Source: Pseudomonadota bacterium (GTDB lineage Bacteria > Pseudomonadota > Gammaproteobacteria > Burkholderiales > Chitinibacteraceae). From it: DNA of 32,535 nt. Within the stretch, counting starts at the first letter, position 1. Each line of letters begins with the position of its first letter. Positions 26,172-32,535 of the stretch are shown in pieces. A program made the translations under genes and the position numbers. Location of the stretch: the NCBI GenBank assembly GCA_026399755.1, contig JAPLQI010000038.1, positions 1 through 32,535 of the forward strand, in the 5' to 3' direction. The notes under the pieces are model-generated. The model searched no databases. It saw only the letters and a program-made list of their open reading frames with translations, and was not told where the DNA came from.

Positions 26172-27017
26172 ATGCTGAGCTACCGCCACGCTTTTCACGC
26201 AGGCAACCATGCCGATGTGTTGAAGCACTATATTCAAACGCAGATTTTGTCGTACTTTAATCAAAAAGATAAATCCTACTGGTATATCGACACGCATTCC
26301 GGCGCAGGCGTTTACTCGCTCACGGAAGGCTACGCCACCAAAAATGCCGAGTTTGAAAGCGGCATCGCGCGCCTGTGGGAAAGGGACGATTTGCCTGAAT
26401 CCATCGCCGAATATGTGGATGTGGTGAAGGCGTTAAATCCTGATGGCAAGCTCACGCTCTACCCCGGCTCGCCCTATGTTGCCGATCAGCTGCTGCGCCC
26501 AACTGATCGCTTACGCCTATTTGAATTGCACAGCTCGGATAGCAAAATCCTAAAAGAGAATTTCGCCGAAGCAGGCCGCCGTGTGGCGGTGATTGCAGGC
26601 GATGGCTTTGCGGGGATTAAAGCCGTGCTGCCGCCACCGCCACGCCGTGGTGTAACGCTGATCGACCCGCCTTATGAAGACAAAAATGATTACGACTATG
26701 TAATCGATATGCTGCACGAGGCGCTTAGCCGCTTTGCTACCGGTACTTATGCAGTATGGTATCCGCAGCTACAACGCGCGGAATCGAAACAGCTACCAGA
26801 AGAGCTGAAAAAACTAGGCGTAAATAGCTGGCTACATGTGGCACTGAGTGTACAAAGCCCTTCTGCAGATGGCTTTGGCATGCACGGCAGCGGCATGTTT
26901 ATTTTGAACCCACCTTGGACTTTGGCCGCCACCCTTAGAGAAACCATGCCTTATCTGGTAAAAATCCTCGGCCAAGGTAAGGGCGCTAAGTATATTTTGG
27001 AAGAAAAAGCAGCCTAA
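26172..27017 (+). CDS. rlmJ: 23S rRNA (adenine2030-N6)-methyltransferase RlmJ
   Basis: A 281-residue SAM-dependent methyltransferase that modifies A2030 of 23S rRNA. The N-terminus MLSYRHAFHAGNHADVLKH carries the conserved K18. The SAM region is DTHSGAGVYSL, and the catalytic motif is DPPYE with D165. Length equals the E. coli protein (280). A GAGA ribosome site precedes the ATG. It is preceded by a repeat and followed by a strong hairpin, so it is probably monocistronic. Confidence 0.95.
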   Translation: MLSYRHAFHAGNHADVLKHYIQTQILSYFNQKDKSYWYIDTHSGAGVYSLTEGYATKNAEFESGIARLWERDDLPESIAEYVDVVKALNPDGKLTLYPGSPYVADQLLRPTDRLRLFELHSSDSKILKENFAEAGRRVAVIAGDGFAGIKAVLPPPPRRGVTLIDPPYEDKNDYDYVIDMLHEALSRFATGTYAVWYPQLQRAESKQLPEELKKLGVNSWLHVALSVQSPSADGFGMHGSGMFILNPPWTLAATLRETMPYLVKILGQGKGAKYILEEKAA

Positions 27018-27021
27018 CATT

Positions 27022-27053
27022 GTAGGGTGGGCACGCTTTTGTGCCCACCCTAC
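27022..27053. terminator. GTAGGGTGGGCAC palindrome after rlmJ
   Basis: GTAGGGTGGGCAC, loop GCTTTT, GTGCCCACCCTAC: a perfect 13 bp stem starting 5 bp after the rlmJ stop. There is no T-run after it. The same palindrome type is common in intergenic DNA of many bacteria, so it may be a dispersed repeat working as a transcript end. Confidence 0.6.
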
Positions 27054-27096
27054 ACACTGGCCTGCCTTGGTAAACAGTGGCAGGGAGCATAAAACC

Positions 27097-27591
27097 CATT
27101 CCTGTCGACTTAGCAATAAGCAGCACCATGACAAGTATTGAATCATCGTAGGACAGGTGCAACCCGCTGTTTTCATCGTATTTCATGCTAAATTCTGGTG
27201 AGTTACACCCCATAGGCGCTAACCAGTTTGCTTTTCTCTTAGCAAACAATAAAAAAACGTAATAACAACAATCTCTGCTTAGGGCTTAAAGTCCCCTTGA
27301 AACACGCCGTAGCGAGGAACAAGCGGGGCGGTGTTTCGGCCAGGGAGCGAGGCAGCGAGCTGATCCCGCCTGCCGCCGATTCGATTGTCCGCAGCGAAGG
27401 GGCCGTCGTGTTTCGTGGGGCGGCCTTCTTTGCTTCCTTTCTTGGCCGTTCAAGAAAGGGAGTCCCCCGCGGGGATACCGCACCAAAATCAACGTGCCGA
27501 AGGCACTATAAAAAGGTCTTTTTGATTTGGTTAGCGCATATGGGGTTGCACCCGTCCTACGAATAACATTTCGCTTAAGTTGATAGGATTG
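27097..27591. repeat. Composite family A element, full length
   Basis: The outer ends CATTCCTGTCGACTTAG and (opposite strand) CAATCCTATCAACTTAAG are inverted. Inside them lies the long MITE-like copy 2 (27148-27560), with GTAGGACAGGTGCAACCC at its left and GGTTGCACCCGTCCTAC at its right. Compared with 12148-12517 it has about 40 extra bases near the left end. It fills most of the 700 bp rlmJ-sigma gap. The short open frame at 27297-27566 is not treated as a gene. Confidence 0.85.
27432..27463. ncRNA. Conserved hairpin in long repeat, copy 2
   Basis: A 13 bp stem (27432-27444 with 27451-27463) around the loop GCCGTT, including two G-T wobbles. Relative to 12389-12418, one T-A pair has become C-G and one G-C pair has become C-G. 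One T-A has become a T-G wobble. The paired changes point to selection on the fold. Expression is unknown. Confidence 0.45.
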
Positions 27592-27639
27592 ACATAAAAC
27601 CAGCCTGCTACGGGCATTATAAATGCCTAGAAAATCACA

Positions 27640-27658
27640 GCAAATAAGAATCATTATC
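27640..27658. promoter_or_regulatory. Fur-box-like site upstream of the ECF sigma gene
   Basis: GCAAATAAGAATCATTATC matches the Fur 19-mer consensus at 15 of 19 positions, with the right nine bases exact. It ends 24 bp before a TATAAT at 27683-27688, so it would overlap or adjoin the -35 region. This is a better match than the one at 3007-3025. Iron control of the bufferin regulon is inferred from this site. Confidence 0.6.
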
Positions 27659-27660
27659 AA

Positions 27661-27688
27661 TACAAAAGTAAACAAAGCAATATATAAT
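27661..27688 (+). promoter_or_regulatory. Candidate promoter of the sigma factor operon
   Basis: A perfect TATAAT (27683-27688) lies 29 bp before the ATG. The best -35 is a weak TACAAA (27661-27666) with 16 bp spacing, so activation or an alternative sigma factor is possible. Confidence 0.45.
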
Positions 27689-27717
27689 CAAAACCACAAA
27701 CCCGCAGAGCTATCTCC

Positions 27718-28284
27718 ATGGCCATCCGTATCGAAGATCTAGAGCCACTCAGAGATTATCTCTACCGTTTTGCACTCTTCCAATTGCAGCACAGCAGCAG
27801 CGCCGAAGATGCCGTACAGGAAACGCTACTGGCTGCGCTAGAAAAACCCGACTCCTTCAATGGGCAATCGTCTTTAAAGACGTGGCTGACTGGCATTTTG
27901 AAATTCAAAATTATCGACACCCAGCGGCGTATCTACCGCGATCCACTGCTGCTGGCCGCCGTAGATGGCGAAGACGACAACAGTGATTTTGATGTGCTAT
28001 TTAATAAAACCGGCCATTGGGGATCCGATGCGCCAAGACGTTGGGAAAAGCCCGAGGCCAGTTTAGAAGATAAGCAATTTTGGGCAGTTTACGCCCGGTG
28101 TAGCCAGCTTATGCCGCGCCGCACCGCCATGGTGTTCGCCATGCGTGAAGAGCTGGGGCTAGAGATTGAACATATTTGTCAACAATTAGAGATCACCGCG
28201 ACTAATTGTTCAGCAATGCTCTATCGCGCCCGAATGAGTTTGCGCCTCTGTTTAGAAAAAAACTGGTTTGGAAACTCGCCATGA
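27718..28284 (+). CDS. ECF sigma factor of the bufferin operon
   Basis: A 188-residue extracytoplasmic-function sigma factor. Region 2 spans about residues 8-75 (LRDYLYRFALFQLQHSSSAEDAVQETLLAAL, then LKTWLTGILKFKIIDTQRR). Region 4 spans about 125-180 (LMPRRTAMVFAMREELGLEIEHICQQL, then RARMSLRLCL). Between them is an acidic linker (DGEDDNSDFD) longer than in most ECF factors. The stop overlaps the anti-sigma start as ATGA, so the pair is translationally coupled. The gene order onward is what I recall for the neisserial sigma-E (Ecf) operon. It probably transcribes bufA and perhaps itself. The inducer may be copper or oxidative stress. Confidence 0.9.
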   Translation: MAIRIEDLEPLRDYLYRFALFQLQHSSSAEDAVQETLLAALEKPDSFNGQSSLKTWLTGILKFKIIDTQRRIYRDPLLLAAVDGEDDNSDFDVLFNKTGHWGSDAPRRWEKPEASLEDKQFWAVYARCSQLMPRRTAMVFAMREELGLEIEHICQQLEITATNCSAMLYRARMSLRLCLEKNWFGNSP

Positions 28285-28457
28285 TGAACTGCCGCCAAGC
28301 GTCTATTTTATTATCGGCCCAACAAGACGGGCCGCTTACTCTTAGCCAGCGGAGTCGCTTACGCATGCACTTATTTTTTTGTAAAAACTGCCGGAATTTT
28401 AATCGTCAACTACACTTTATGCGGGAAGCGGCCCGTACTCCGGCACATTGGGAATAA
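28281..28457 (+). CDS. Small ZAS/zf-HC2-like anti-sigma factor
   Basis: 58 residues with the zinc-binding anti-sigma signature H30-x3-C34-x2-C37 (MHLFFCKNCRNF) and an extra Cys4. There is no membrane helix, so it is a soluble, redox- or metal-responsive anti-sigma of the type described for MseR of Neisseria, from memory. The start at 28281 overlaps the sigma stop by 4 bp. The longer in-frame extension upstream lies within the sigma gene and is rejected. Metal or thiol oxidation would release the sigma factor, by analogy. Confidence 0.8.
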   Translation: MMNCRQASILLSAQQDGPLTLSQRSRLRMHLFFCKNCRNFNRQLHFMREAARTPAHWE

Positions 28458-28574
28458 AGCCTCCCAAAAAAATTTTTTAAATTTTTATCAGAAATCTTTA
28501 ATCACCACGACTGAATACGCAGGTGTACTTCACACCATAAGCAAGTCATCCGACTTTACCAAGGAGCTATACCG

Positions 28575-28844
28575 ATGAAAACGTCATTGATGCTATCTTC
28601 CGCCCTTGCCGCCGTGATTGGCTGCGCCTCAATTGGCAGCGCTATTGCTGGGCCAAGCGCAGAAGAAATGAAGGCCATGGAAAAATGTTACGGCGTCGCC
28701 AAAGCAGGCCAGAACGACTGTGCTGCAAATGGCCATGCCTGCGCAGGACAAGCGACTAAAGATATGGATAAGGCTGAATGGAAAGCCGTTAAAAAAGGAA
28801 CTTGCGAAAAAATGCACGGCTCCCTAATGGCCCCAAAGCCTTAA
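28575..28844 (+). CDS. bufA: Bufferin-type RiPP precursor (DUF2282)
   Basis: An 89-residue precursor. The signal peptide [16 protein letters not shown]...GSAIA is probably cut before G26, leaving 64 residues with exactly four cysteines: C38, C49, C56 and C76. The core [21 protein letters not shown] with a terminal [10 protein letters not shown] is the DUF2282/BufA1 pattern. In characterised bufferins the two middle cysteines become thiooxazoles that chelate copper, and the whole peptide is exported as a copper-buffering product without leader removal by a dedicated protease. An excellent AAGGAG lies 8 bp before the ATG. The strong ribosome site and the 117 bp gap after the anti-sigma gene suggest high, separately regulated expression. 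Confidence 0.9.
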   Translation: MKTSLMLSSALAAVIGCASIGSAIAGPSAEEMKAMEKCYGVAKAGQNDCAANGHACAGQATKDMDKAEWKAVKKGTCEKMHGSLMAPKP

Positions 28845-28866
28845 GCTAATTATAAAAGGCTACATC

Positions 28867-29703
28867 ATGACTACACTTCCCACTCAAGCAGGCCTTGGCC
28901 TTCGGTCTCCTCATCTGCCCGAAGTCCTTGCCACACGTCCCAACGTGGCTTGGTGGGAAGTGCATAGTGAAAACTACTTTGGCGGCGGGGCTGCCCCCGC
29001 CACCTTAGAAAAAATCCGCCGCGATTACCCGATCAGCCTACACGGTGTGGGATTAGGCCTTGGCAATGCCGAGCCGCCCGAAGCGCGGCATTTAACACAG
29101 CTGGCAGAATTAGCCGAGCGCATCCAGCCAGCCGCTATTTCTGAGCATCTGGCTTGGAATCGCTACGGCGATGTTTGGTTTAATGATCTATTGCCCGTGC
29201 CGCGCTATGCCGGTGCCATCGACACCCTTTGCGCGCATATTGATCTGGTACAAAGCCGCTTAAAACGCATCATCTTGCTAGAAAATGTTTCCAGCTATAT
29301 CGCCTTTAGCGACGAAACACTCAGCGAAGCCGAGCTACTCGCCCAGCTGGTCGCCCGCACAGGCTGCGGCCTCTTGCTGGACGTCAACAATATGCATGTA
29401 AATCAACTCAATCATGGCATTGATGCCAGGCAAGAGATCGCCCGCCTACCCTTACACCGCGTGGCCGAAATCCACGTAGCTGGGTTTGAATATTGCGATG
29501 GTTTAGTAATCGATACCCATGGCGCACCCGTTTGCGATGCCGTTTGGAAGCTGCTCGAAGACACGCTCAAGCTTACCGGCCCCAAGCCCGTTTTATTAGA
29601 GCGAGACACCAACTTACCCACGCTCAATGGTCTGCTGGATGAATACAGCAAACTTAAAACGCAAATAGCACGGCAGCCGCAATATATTGGAGCAATAGCA
29701 TGA
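28867..29703 (+). CDS. bufB: BufB, MNIO-family (DUF692) iron enzyme
   Basis: A 278-residue TIM-barrel multinuclear non-heme iron-dependent oxidase, the family that includes MbnB. Metal-ligand candidates appear in order: H59 (SLHGVG), E93 and H94 (ISEHLAWN), E139 (LLENVSSY), D172 and H177 (LLLDVNNMHVN), H203 (EIHVAGFE), D216 and H218 (DTHG), and E245 (LLERD). All are the expected positions, so the enzyme should be active. It would oxidise BufA cysteines in the cytoplasm before export, with BufC. It starts 22 bp after bufA, with AGG upstream, and overlaps bufC by 4 bp. Confidence 0.94.
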   Translation: MTTLPTQAGLGLRSPHLPEVLATRPNVAWWEVHSENYFGGGAAPATLEKIRRDYPISLHGVGLGLGNAEPPEARHLTQLAELAERIQPAAISEHLAWNRYGDVWFNDLLPVPRYAGAIDTLCAHIDLVQSRLKRIILLENVSSYIAFSDETLSEAELLAQLVARTGCGLLLDVNNMHVNQLNHGIDARQEIARLPLHRVAEIHVAGFEYCDGLVIDTHGAPVCDAVWKLLEDTLKLTGPKPVLLERDTNLPTLNGLLDEYSKLKTQIARQPQYIGAIA

Positions 29704-30425
29704 ACTACGCTGCTGCTTTAAAAGACTTTAGCCAGATATTTAAAGATGCCGATTACCTACCGCAATCTGTATTAGCCCGTAGCCTTCCATTTTTAGACGT
29801 TTATCGCAATAACACCCTAGCCAATCGCAGTGCAAATCTTGCCAATACTTATCCCACTGTATTGGAATTAGTTGGGGAAGAATTCTTTAGCGCTATGGCT
29901 CGCATATTTGTTGAAAATAGCCAATCTCATTCCGGTAATTTGCATCAAGATGGTGAAAGTTTTCCTGATTTTCTAAGCGCATTCCCCCACGTTAGCGATC
30001 TACCCTATTTAAGCGATGTGGCAAATATGGATTGGGCGATTCATTTGGCGCATTACAGTGCAGATTGCAATAGCATCGCCATAGAAACGCTCGCCATATA
30101 TTCGCCAGAGCAATTTGGCCAATTAAAACTAGCGCTCCACCCTGCTGTTGCTATTATTCAATCTAAGCAATGGCCTATTTATCAAATTTTAATGATGCAT
30201 CATGGTGAAAAAGCGGCAGATTTAAGTGCTGGGGGTGAGCAAGTATGGATATGGCGAGATCATTGGCAATTACTCTCTATCAGCGATGCGCTATTTTTAT
30301 CCAGCCTATTAAATGGCCAAAGCATAGAAAACGCAATGCGAGCAACCACAAATGATGAATACGATGCAGGCCCTATTTTAATTCAATTGTTTAGTCGTAG
30401 TTTAGTTTGCCAAATTAACGCGTAG
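29700..30425 (+). CDS. bufC: BufC, DUF2063 partner protein
   Basis: A 241-residue DUF2063 protein that acts as recognition partner for the DUF692 enzyme. The N-terminal domain (about 1-100) has FLDVYRNNTLANRSANLANTYPTVLELVGEEFF, the family hallmark. A second domain (about 105-241) is less conserved. The start overlaps the bufB stop as ATGA. The TAG stop (30423-30425) is inside the GTAGGGCGGG end of a dispersed repeat, so the original C-terminus may have been a little different. Confidence 0.92.
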   Translation: MNYAAALKDFSQIFKDADYLPQSVLARSLPFLDVYRNNTLANRSANLANTYPTVLELVGEEFFSAMARIFVENSQSHSGNLHQDGESFPDFLSAFPHVSDLPYLSDVANMDWAIHLAHYSADCNSIAIETLAIYSPEQFGQLKLALHPAVAIIQSKQWPIYQILMMHHGEKAADLSAGGEQVWIWRDHWQLLSISDALFLSSLLNGQSIENAMRATTNDEYDAGPILIQLFSRSLVCQINA

Positions 30426-30546
30426 GGCGGGTGAAACCCGCCGAGCTATGCTGAAAGCACGAAAAACGGTGGGTTTCACCCCTACGATGATTCAACATTT
30501 GTAATTGCGCGACAAATTATGGAAAACAACTAAACCGATAGGATTG
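30422..30546. repeat. Family A repeat between bufC and the DoxX gene
   Basis: GTAGGGCGGGTGAAACCCGCCG (from 30422, one base before the bufC stop triplet) pairs with GGTGGGTTTCACC and CCTACG. GATGATTCAACATTTG then continues, ending ACCGATAGGATTG at 30546. It shares ATGCTGAAA with the 25938 copy. A stem here could separate bufABC from doxX expression. Confidence 0.82.
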
Positions 30547-30617
30547 AAGCTAAACCCGCCATTTCATCATCCGTATAAAATTATATATCACGCTTTATTC
30601 CTATCTAGGTGATCACA

Positions 30618-31088
30618 ATGAAAAAACGTCTTTTTCAACTTTATGGCTACTATCGCTGCGCCGAATCATTATGCCTACAATATCTAAGCCCAATATTTAG
30701 TCTGATATTGCGCATTTATTTAGCACAAGTTTTCTTTTTATCTGGCCTGACTAAAATACGCAATTGGGATGGTACTTTATTTTTATTTAATTTCGAATAC
30801 CAAGTGCCACTTATTCCACCTGAAATAGCCGCCATCATGGCCGCTGGGGGCGAGCTTATTCTGCCCATATTACTCATTAGCGGCACCCTAGGGCGATTTG
30901 CGGCCGTGGGTTTATTTATTCTCAATGCAATGGCCGTTATTTCTTACCCAGCCCTGCTGCCCATCGCCCTCAAAGATCATTATCTCTGGGGCTCATTACT
31001 CGCCGTATTGGCCATCTATGGTGCGGGAAAATGGTCGATAGATGAATGGCTTAATCGCTGCTACACAATAAGCAAGATTAAACCTTAG
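30618..31088 (+). CDS. DoxX-family membrane protein
   Basis: A 156-residue protein with four membrane helices and the DoxX signature LRIYLAQVFFLSGLTKIRNW near the N-terminus, then GGELILPILLISGTLGRFAA. The ATG at 30618 has AGG 8 bp upstream and is preferred over an in-frame GTG at 30609. DoxX genes commonly end DUF2282/DUF692/DUF2063 operons, so this is probably the membrane member of the bufferin system. Its exact job there is unknown. It is 192 bp after bufC, with a repeat in between. Confidence 0.87.
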   Translation: MKKRLFQLYGYYRCAESLCLQYLSPIFSLILRIYLAQVFFLSGLTKIRNWDGTLFLFNFEYQVPLIPPEIAAIMAAGGELILPILLISGTLGRFAAVGLFILNAMAVISYPALLPIALKDHYLWGSLLAVLAIYGAGKWSIDEWLNRCYTISKIKP

Positions 31089-31116
31089 AACCCTAAGCAA
31101 TTGTAAGCGATGATAC

Positions 31117-31136
31117 AGCCCGCTTTAGAGCGGGCT
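31117..31136. terminator. Hairpin between convergent doxX and ABC permease
   Basis: AGCCCGCT, loop TTAG, AGCGGGCT, in the 57 bp between two convergent stop codons. A T-run is missing on either strand, so it is a moderate terminator candidate. Confidence 0.55.
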
Positions 31137-31145
31137 TGCGCCCAA

Positions 31146-32282
31146 CTACATTGAGCCTATCGATTTACGCAGGCGATGATGGGCCAGCATAAAGAAGACG
31201 GCGGCAATCGCCACGATCGCCAACATCTGTGGCCAGACCACGTTGAGATTCGCAGCCCTGAATAAAATCGCCTGCGATAAAGATACAAAGTGCACTGTGG
31301 GCGTAAACGACATAATCCACTGCACCATTTCCGGCATGCTTTCACGCGGAGTGACTGCACCCGATAACATTTGCAGCGGCAGCAACACTAAAATCGCAAG
31401 TAAGCCAAATTGCGGCATGGTGCGCGCCAGTGTTCCCATAAAAATGCCGATCGACGAAGTGGCAAATAAATAGAGCAGCGTACCCAGCGCAAATAAAAGA
31501 CCCGAGCCATTGACCGTTACATCCAGCACGCCTTTCACCATAATCTGCAAGGCAAAAATAGAGGCAATCAGCACCACCGCCGCCATAGACCACACTTTAG
31601 AAAGCATGATTTCAAGTGGGGTAATGGGCATCACCAATAAATGCTCAATGGTGCCATGCTCACGCTCACGAATCAGCGCGGCCCCGCTTAAAATAATAGA
31701 TAAGAGGGTGACATTATTAATAATCGCGGTGATGCTGCCGAACCAAGAAGAATGTAAATTGGGATTAGACAAGACATGAATCACCTGCTCGGCAGGCAGA
31801 ATCGATGCACTTGGCTTATCTCTTAATGCAAAGTTTTTAGCCTCGTCATTTAAAATTTTCTGAATATAGGCCGAGCCTATCAGCGCCTGACTTTGCCGCG
31901 TGGCATCTACATTTAATTGCAGCGCTGGAATACGCCCCGCCATCACATCACGTTGAAAATTAGGGGGAATATTCAAAACAAAGGTATCTCTGCCTGAATC
32001 CAGCCCCTTATCTACTTCATTCAAAGAAAGCAAAATAGGCGGTCTGAAATATGGCGGCTGCATGGCATCGATTAAGCGCCGCGATAATTGTGACTGATCT
32101 TCATCCACCACGGCAATTGCAGCATGATTAAGCGAATCGGGCTTTGCACGGGCATCTAAATAAATTGAGGCCGTAAACATAAAGGCAATCATCACCAACA
32201 TGGCTATATCATGAAACAAGCTGCGAAACTCTTTTAGCCCCAAGTGAAAAATATTACTCAGATGTATATTTAATTTATTCAT
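31146..32282 (-). CDS. ABC-2 type transporter permease (YhhJ/YbhR-like)
   Basis: A 378-residue ABC-2 permease. The N-terminal helix is in LFHDIAMLVMIAFMFTASIYL. A large periplasmic domain (about 50-180, with HAAIAVVDEDQSQLSRRLIDA) follows. Five C-terminal helices come next, with REREHGTIEHLLVMPITPLEIMLSK and LQMLSGAVTPRESMPEMVQWIM. This is the usual drug/peptide-efflux permease layout. The ATG at 32282 has AGGTG about 5 bp upstream. An open frame extends to 32408 but that stretch is a dispersed repeat, so the longer start is rejected. The partner ATPase and membrane-fusion genes would lie upstream, outside the window. Confidence 0.9.
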   Translation of the reverse strand: MNKLNIHLSNIFHLGLKEFRSLFHDIAMLVMIAFMFTASIYLDARAKPDSLNHAAIAVVDEDQSQLSRRLIDAMQPPYFRPPILLSLNEVDKGLDSGRDTFVLNIPPNFQRDVMAGRIPALQLNVDATRQSQALIGSAYIQKILNDEAKNFALRDKPSASILPAEQVIHVLSNPNLHSSWFGSITAIINNVTLLSIILSGAALIREREHGTIEHLLVMPITPLEIMLSKVWSMAAVVLIASIFALQIMVKGVLDVTVNGSGLLFALGTLLYLFATSSIGIFMGTLARTMPQFGLLAILVLLPLQMLSGAVTPRESMPEMVQWIMSFTPTVHFVSLSQAILFRAANLNVVWPQMLAIVAIAAVFFMLAHHRLRKSIGSM

Positions 32283-32297
32283 TCCTTCACCTATTTC

Positions 32298-32428
32298 CAA
32301 TCCTAACAACTTAGCAATATGCCTCGTCATGACAAGCGTTAAATCATCGTAGGGCGGGTGTAACCCGCCGTTTTTTCGTATCTCATCGTAAAGCCCGGCG
32401 GGTTTCACCCCAATCCTATCAACTTAAG
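32298..32428. repeat. Family A repeat upstream of the ABC permease
   Basis: CAATCCTAACAACTTAGC (from 32298), GACAAGCGTTAAATCATCG, then a GTAGGGCGGGTGTAACCCGCC hairpin closed by GGCGGGTTTCACCC, and CAATCCTATCAACTTAAG at 32411. The two CAATCC ends are direct here, unlike the inverted ends of 27097-27591. It may affect permease transcription. Confidence 0.8.
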
Positions 32429-32429
32429 C

Positions 32430-32458
32430 CGCTTGCCTTTATTCAAGGCATGCGGCAA
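32430..32458. terminator. Hairpin near the window end
   Basis: GCCGCTTGCCTT and AAGGCATGCGGC pair with one T-T mismatch around TATTC. It could terminate an unseen minus-strand gene or be part of the permease leader. The remaining bases to 32535 are AT-rich, with no open frame I can support. Confidence 0.35.
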
Positions 32459-32535
32459 CATCTTTAATCAATCGCAACTCACTGATTTATAATTACAATA
32501 TGATTAAGCGCCTTAACTGACATAATTGGTAATTT

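Noticed and set aside
27297-27566. 89-residue open frame in repeat copy 2
   Set aside because: Same reasons as the copy 1 frame; no ribosome site or family match.
28464-28486. A/T tract run before bufA as a terminator
   Set aside because: There is no GC-rich stem next to it. It is more likely a bent or UP-like promoter region, and no clear hexamers could be assigned.
32283-32408. Upstream extension of the ABC permease frame
   Set aside because: This stretch is a family A repeat (GTAGGGCGGG hairpin), and a ribosome site precedes the ATG at 32282.

Overview
The window looks like chromosomal DNA of a betaproteobacterium of the order Neisseriales. An Iodobacter- or Deefgea-like member of the Chromobacteriaceae is my best guess, and the genus is inference only. 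The reasons are the lptG-lptF / pepA-holC / valS neighbourhood, and an ECF sigma factor, small zinc-type anti-sigma, DUF2282, DUF692, DUF2063 and DoxX gene order that I recall from the neisserial sigma-E locus. GC content is moderate, and intergenic DNA is full of short dispersed palindromic repeats. No tRNA, rRNA, transposase, phage gene or CRISPR array was found.

Layout. 1-2733 (-): valS, with its C-terminal end beyond the window. 2734-10920 (+): an iron/heme acquisition cluster made of a ChaN-like lipoprotein, exbB, exbD, tonB, an exported oligopeptidase B-like serine protease and a TonB-dependent receptor. A Fur-box-like site lies inside a sigma-70-type promoter upstream, and a strong bidirectional terminator closes the cluster. 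10943-13996 (-): an acidic hypothetical protein, holC and pepA. 14080-16219 (+): lptF-lptG for LPS export, then galE. 17495-19273 (+): a membrane hybrid histidine kinase. 19437-21696 (-): a YbjD/OLD-like ATPase-TOPRIM nuclease and a small membrane protein. 22012-25842 (+): a flippase and two glycosyltransferases. 26172-27017 (+): rlmJ. 27718-31088 (+): an ECF sigma factor, a ZAS-like anti-sigma and a bufferin-type RiPP operon (precursor BufA, MNIO enzyme BufB, partner BufC, DoxX membrane protein). 31146-32282 (-): an ABC-2 permease.

How the genes work together. ExbB, ExbD and TonB would energise the outer-membrane receptor, with ChaN and the exported peptidase acting on the imported or captured ligand. 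lptFG, galE, the flippase and the glycosyltransferases serve the cell surface. In the bufferin operon, BufB with BufC would convert cysteines of the exported BufA peptide into a copper-binding form. The operon begins with its own sigma/anti-sigma pair, and a good Fur-box match lies just upstream of the sigma gene, which suggests crosstalk between iron and copper.

The most unusual non-coding content is two repeat families. Family A has GTAGGGCGGGTG termini, often flanked by CAATCCTATCAACTTA. Its two long members (12148-12517 and 27148-27560) carry a conserved structured core in which a 12-13 bp hairpin differs between copies by compensatory base pairs. Family B (CACGGAG/CACAGAG type) forms long inverted repeats at the gene boundaries of the glycan cluster. 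Members of both families supply stop codons or C-terminal codons to neighbouring genes.
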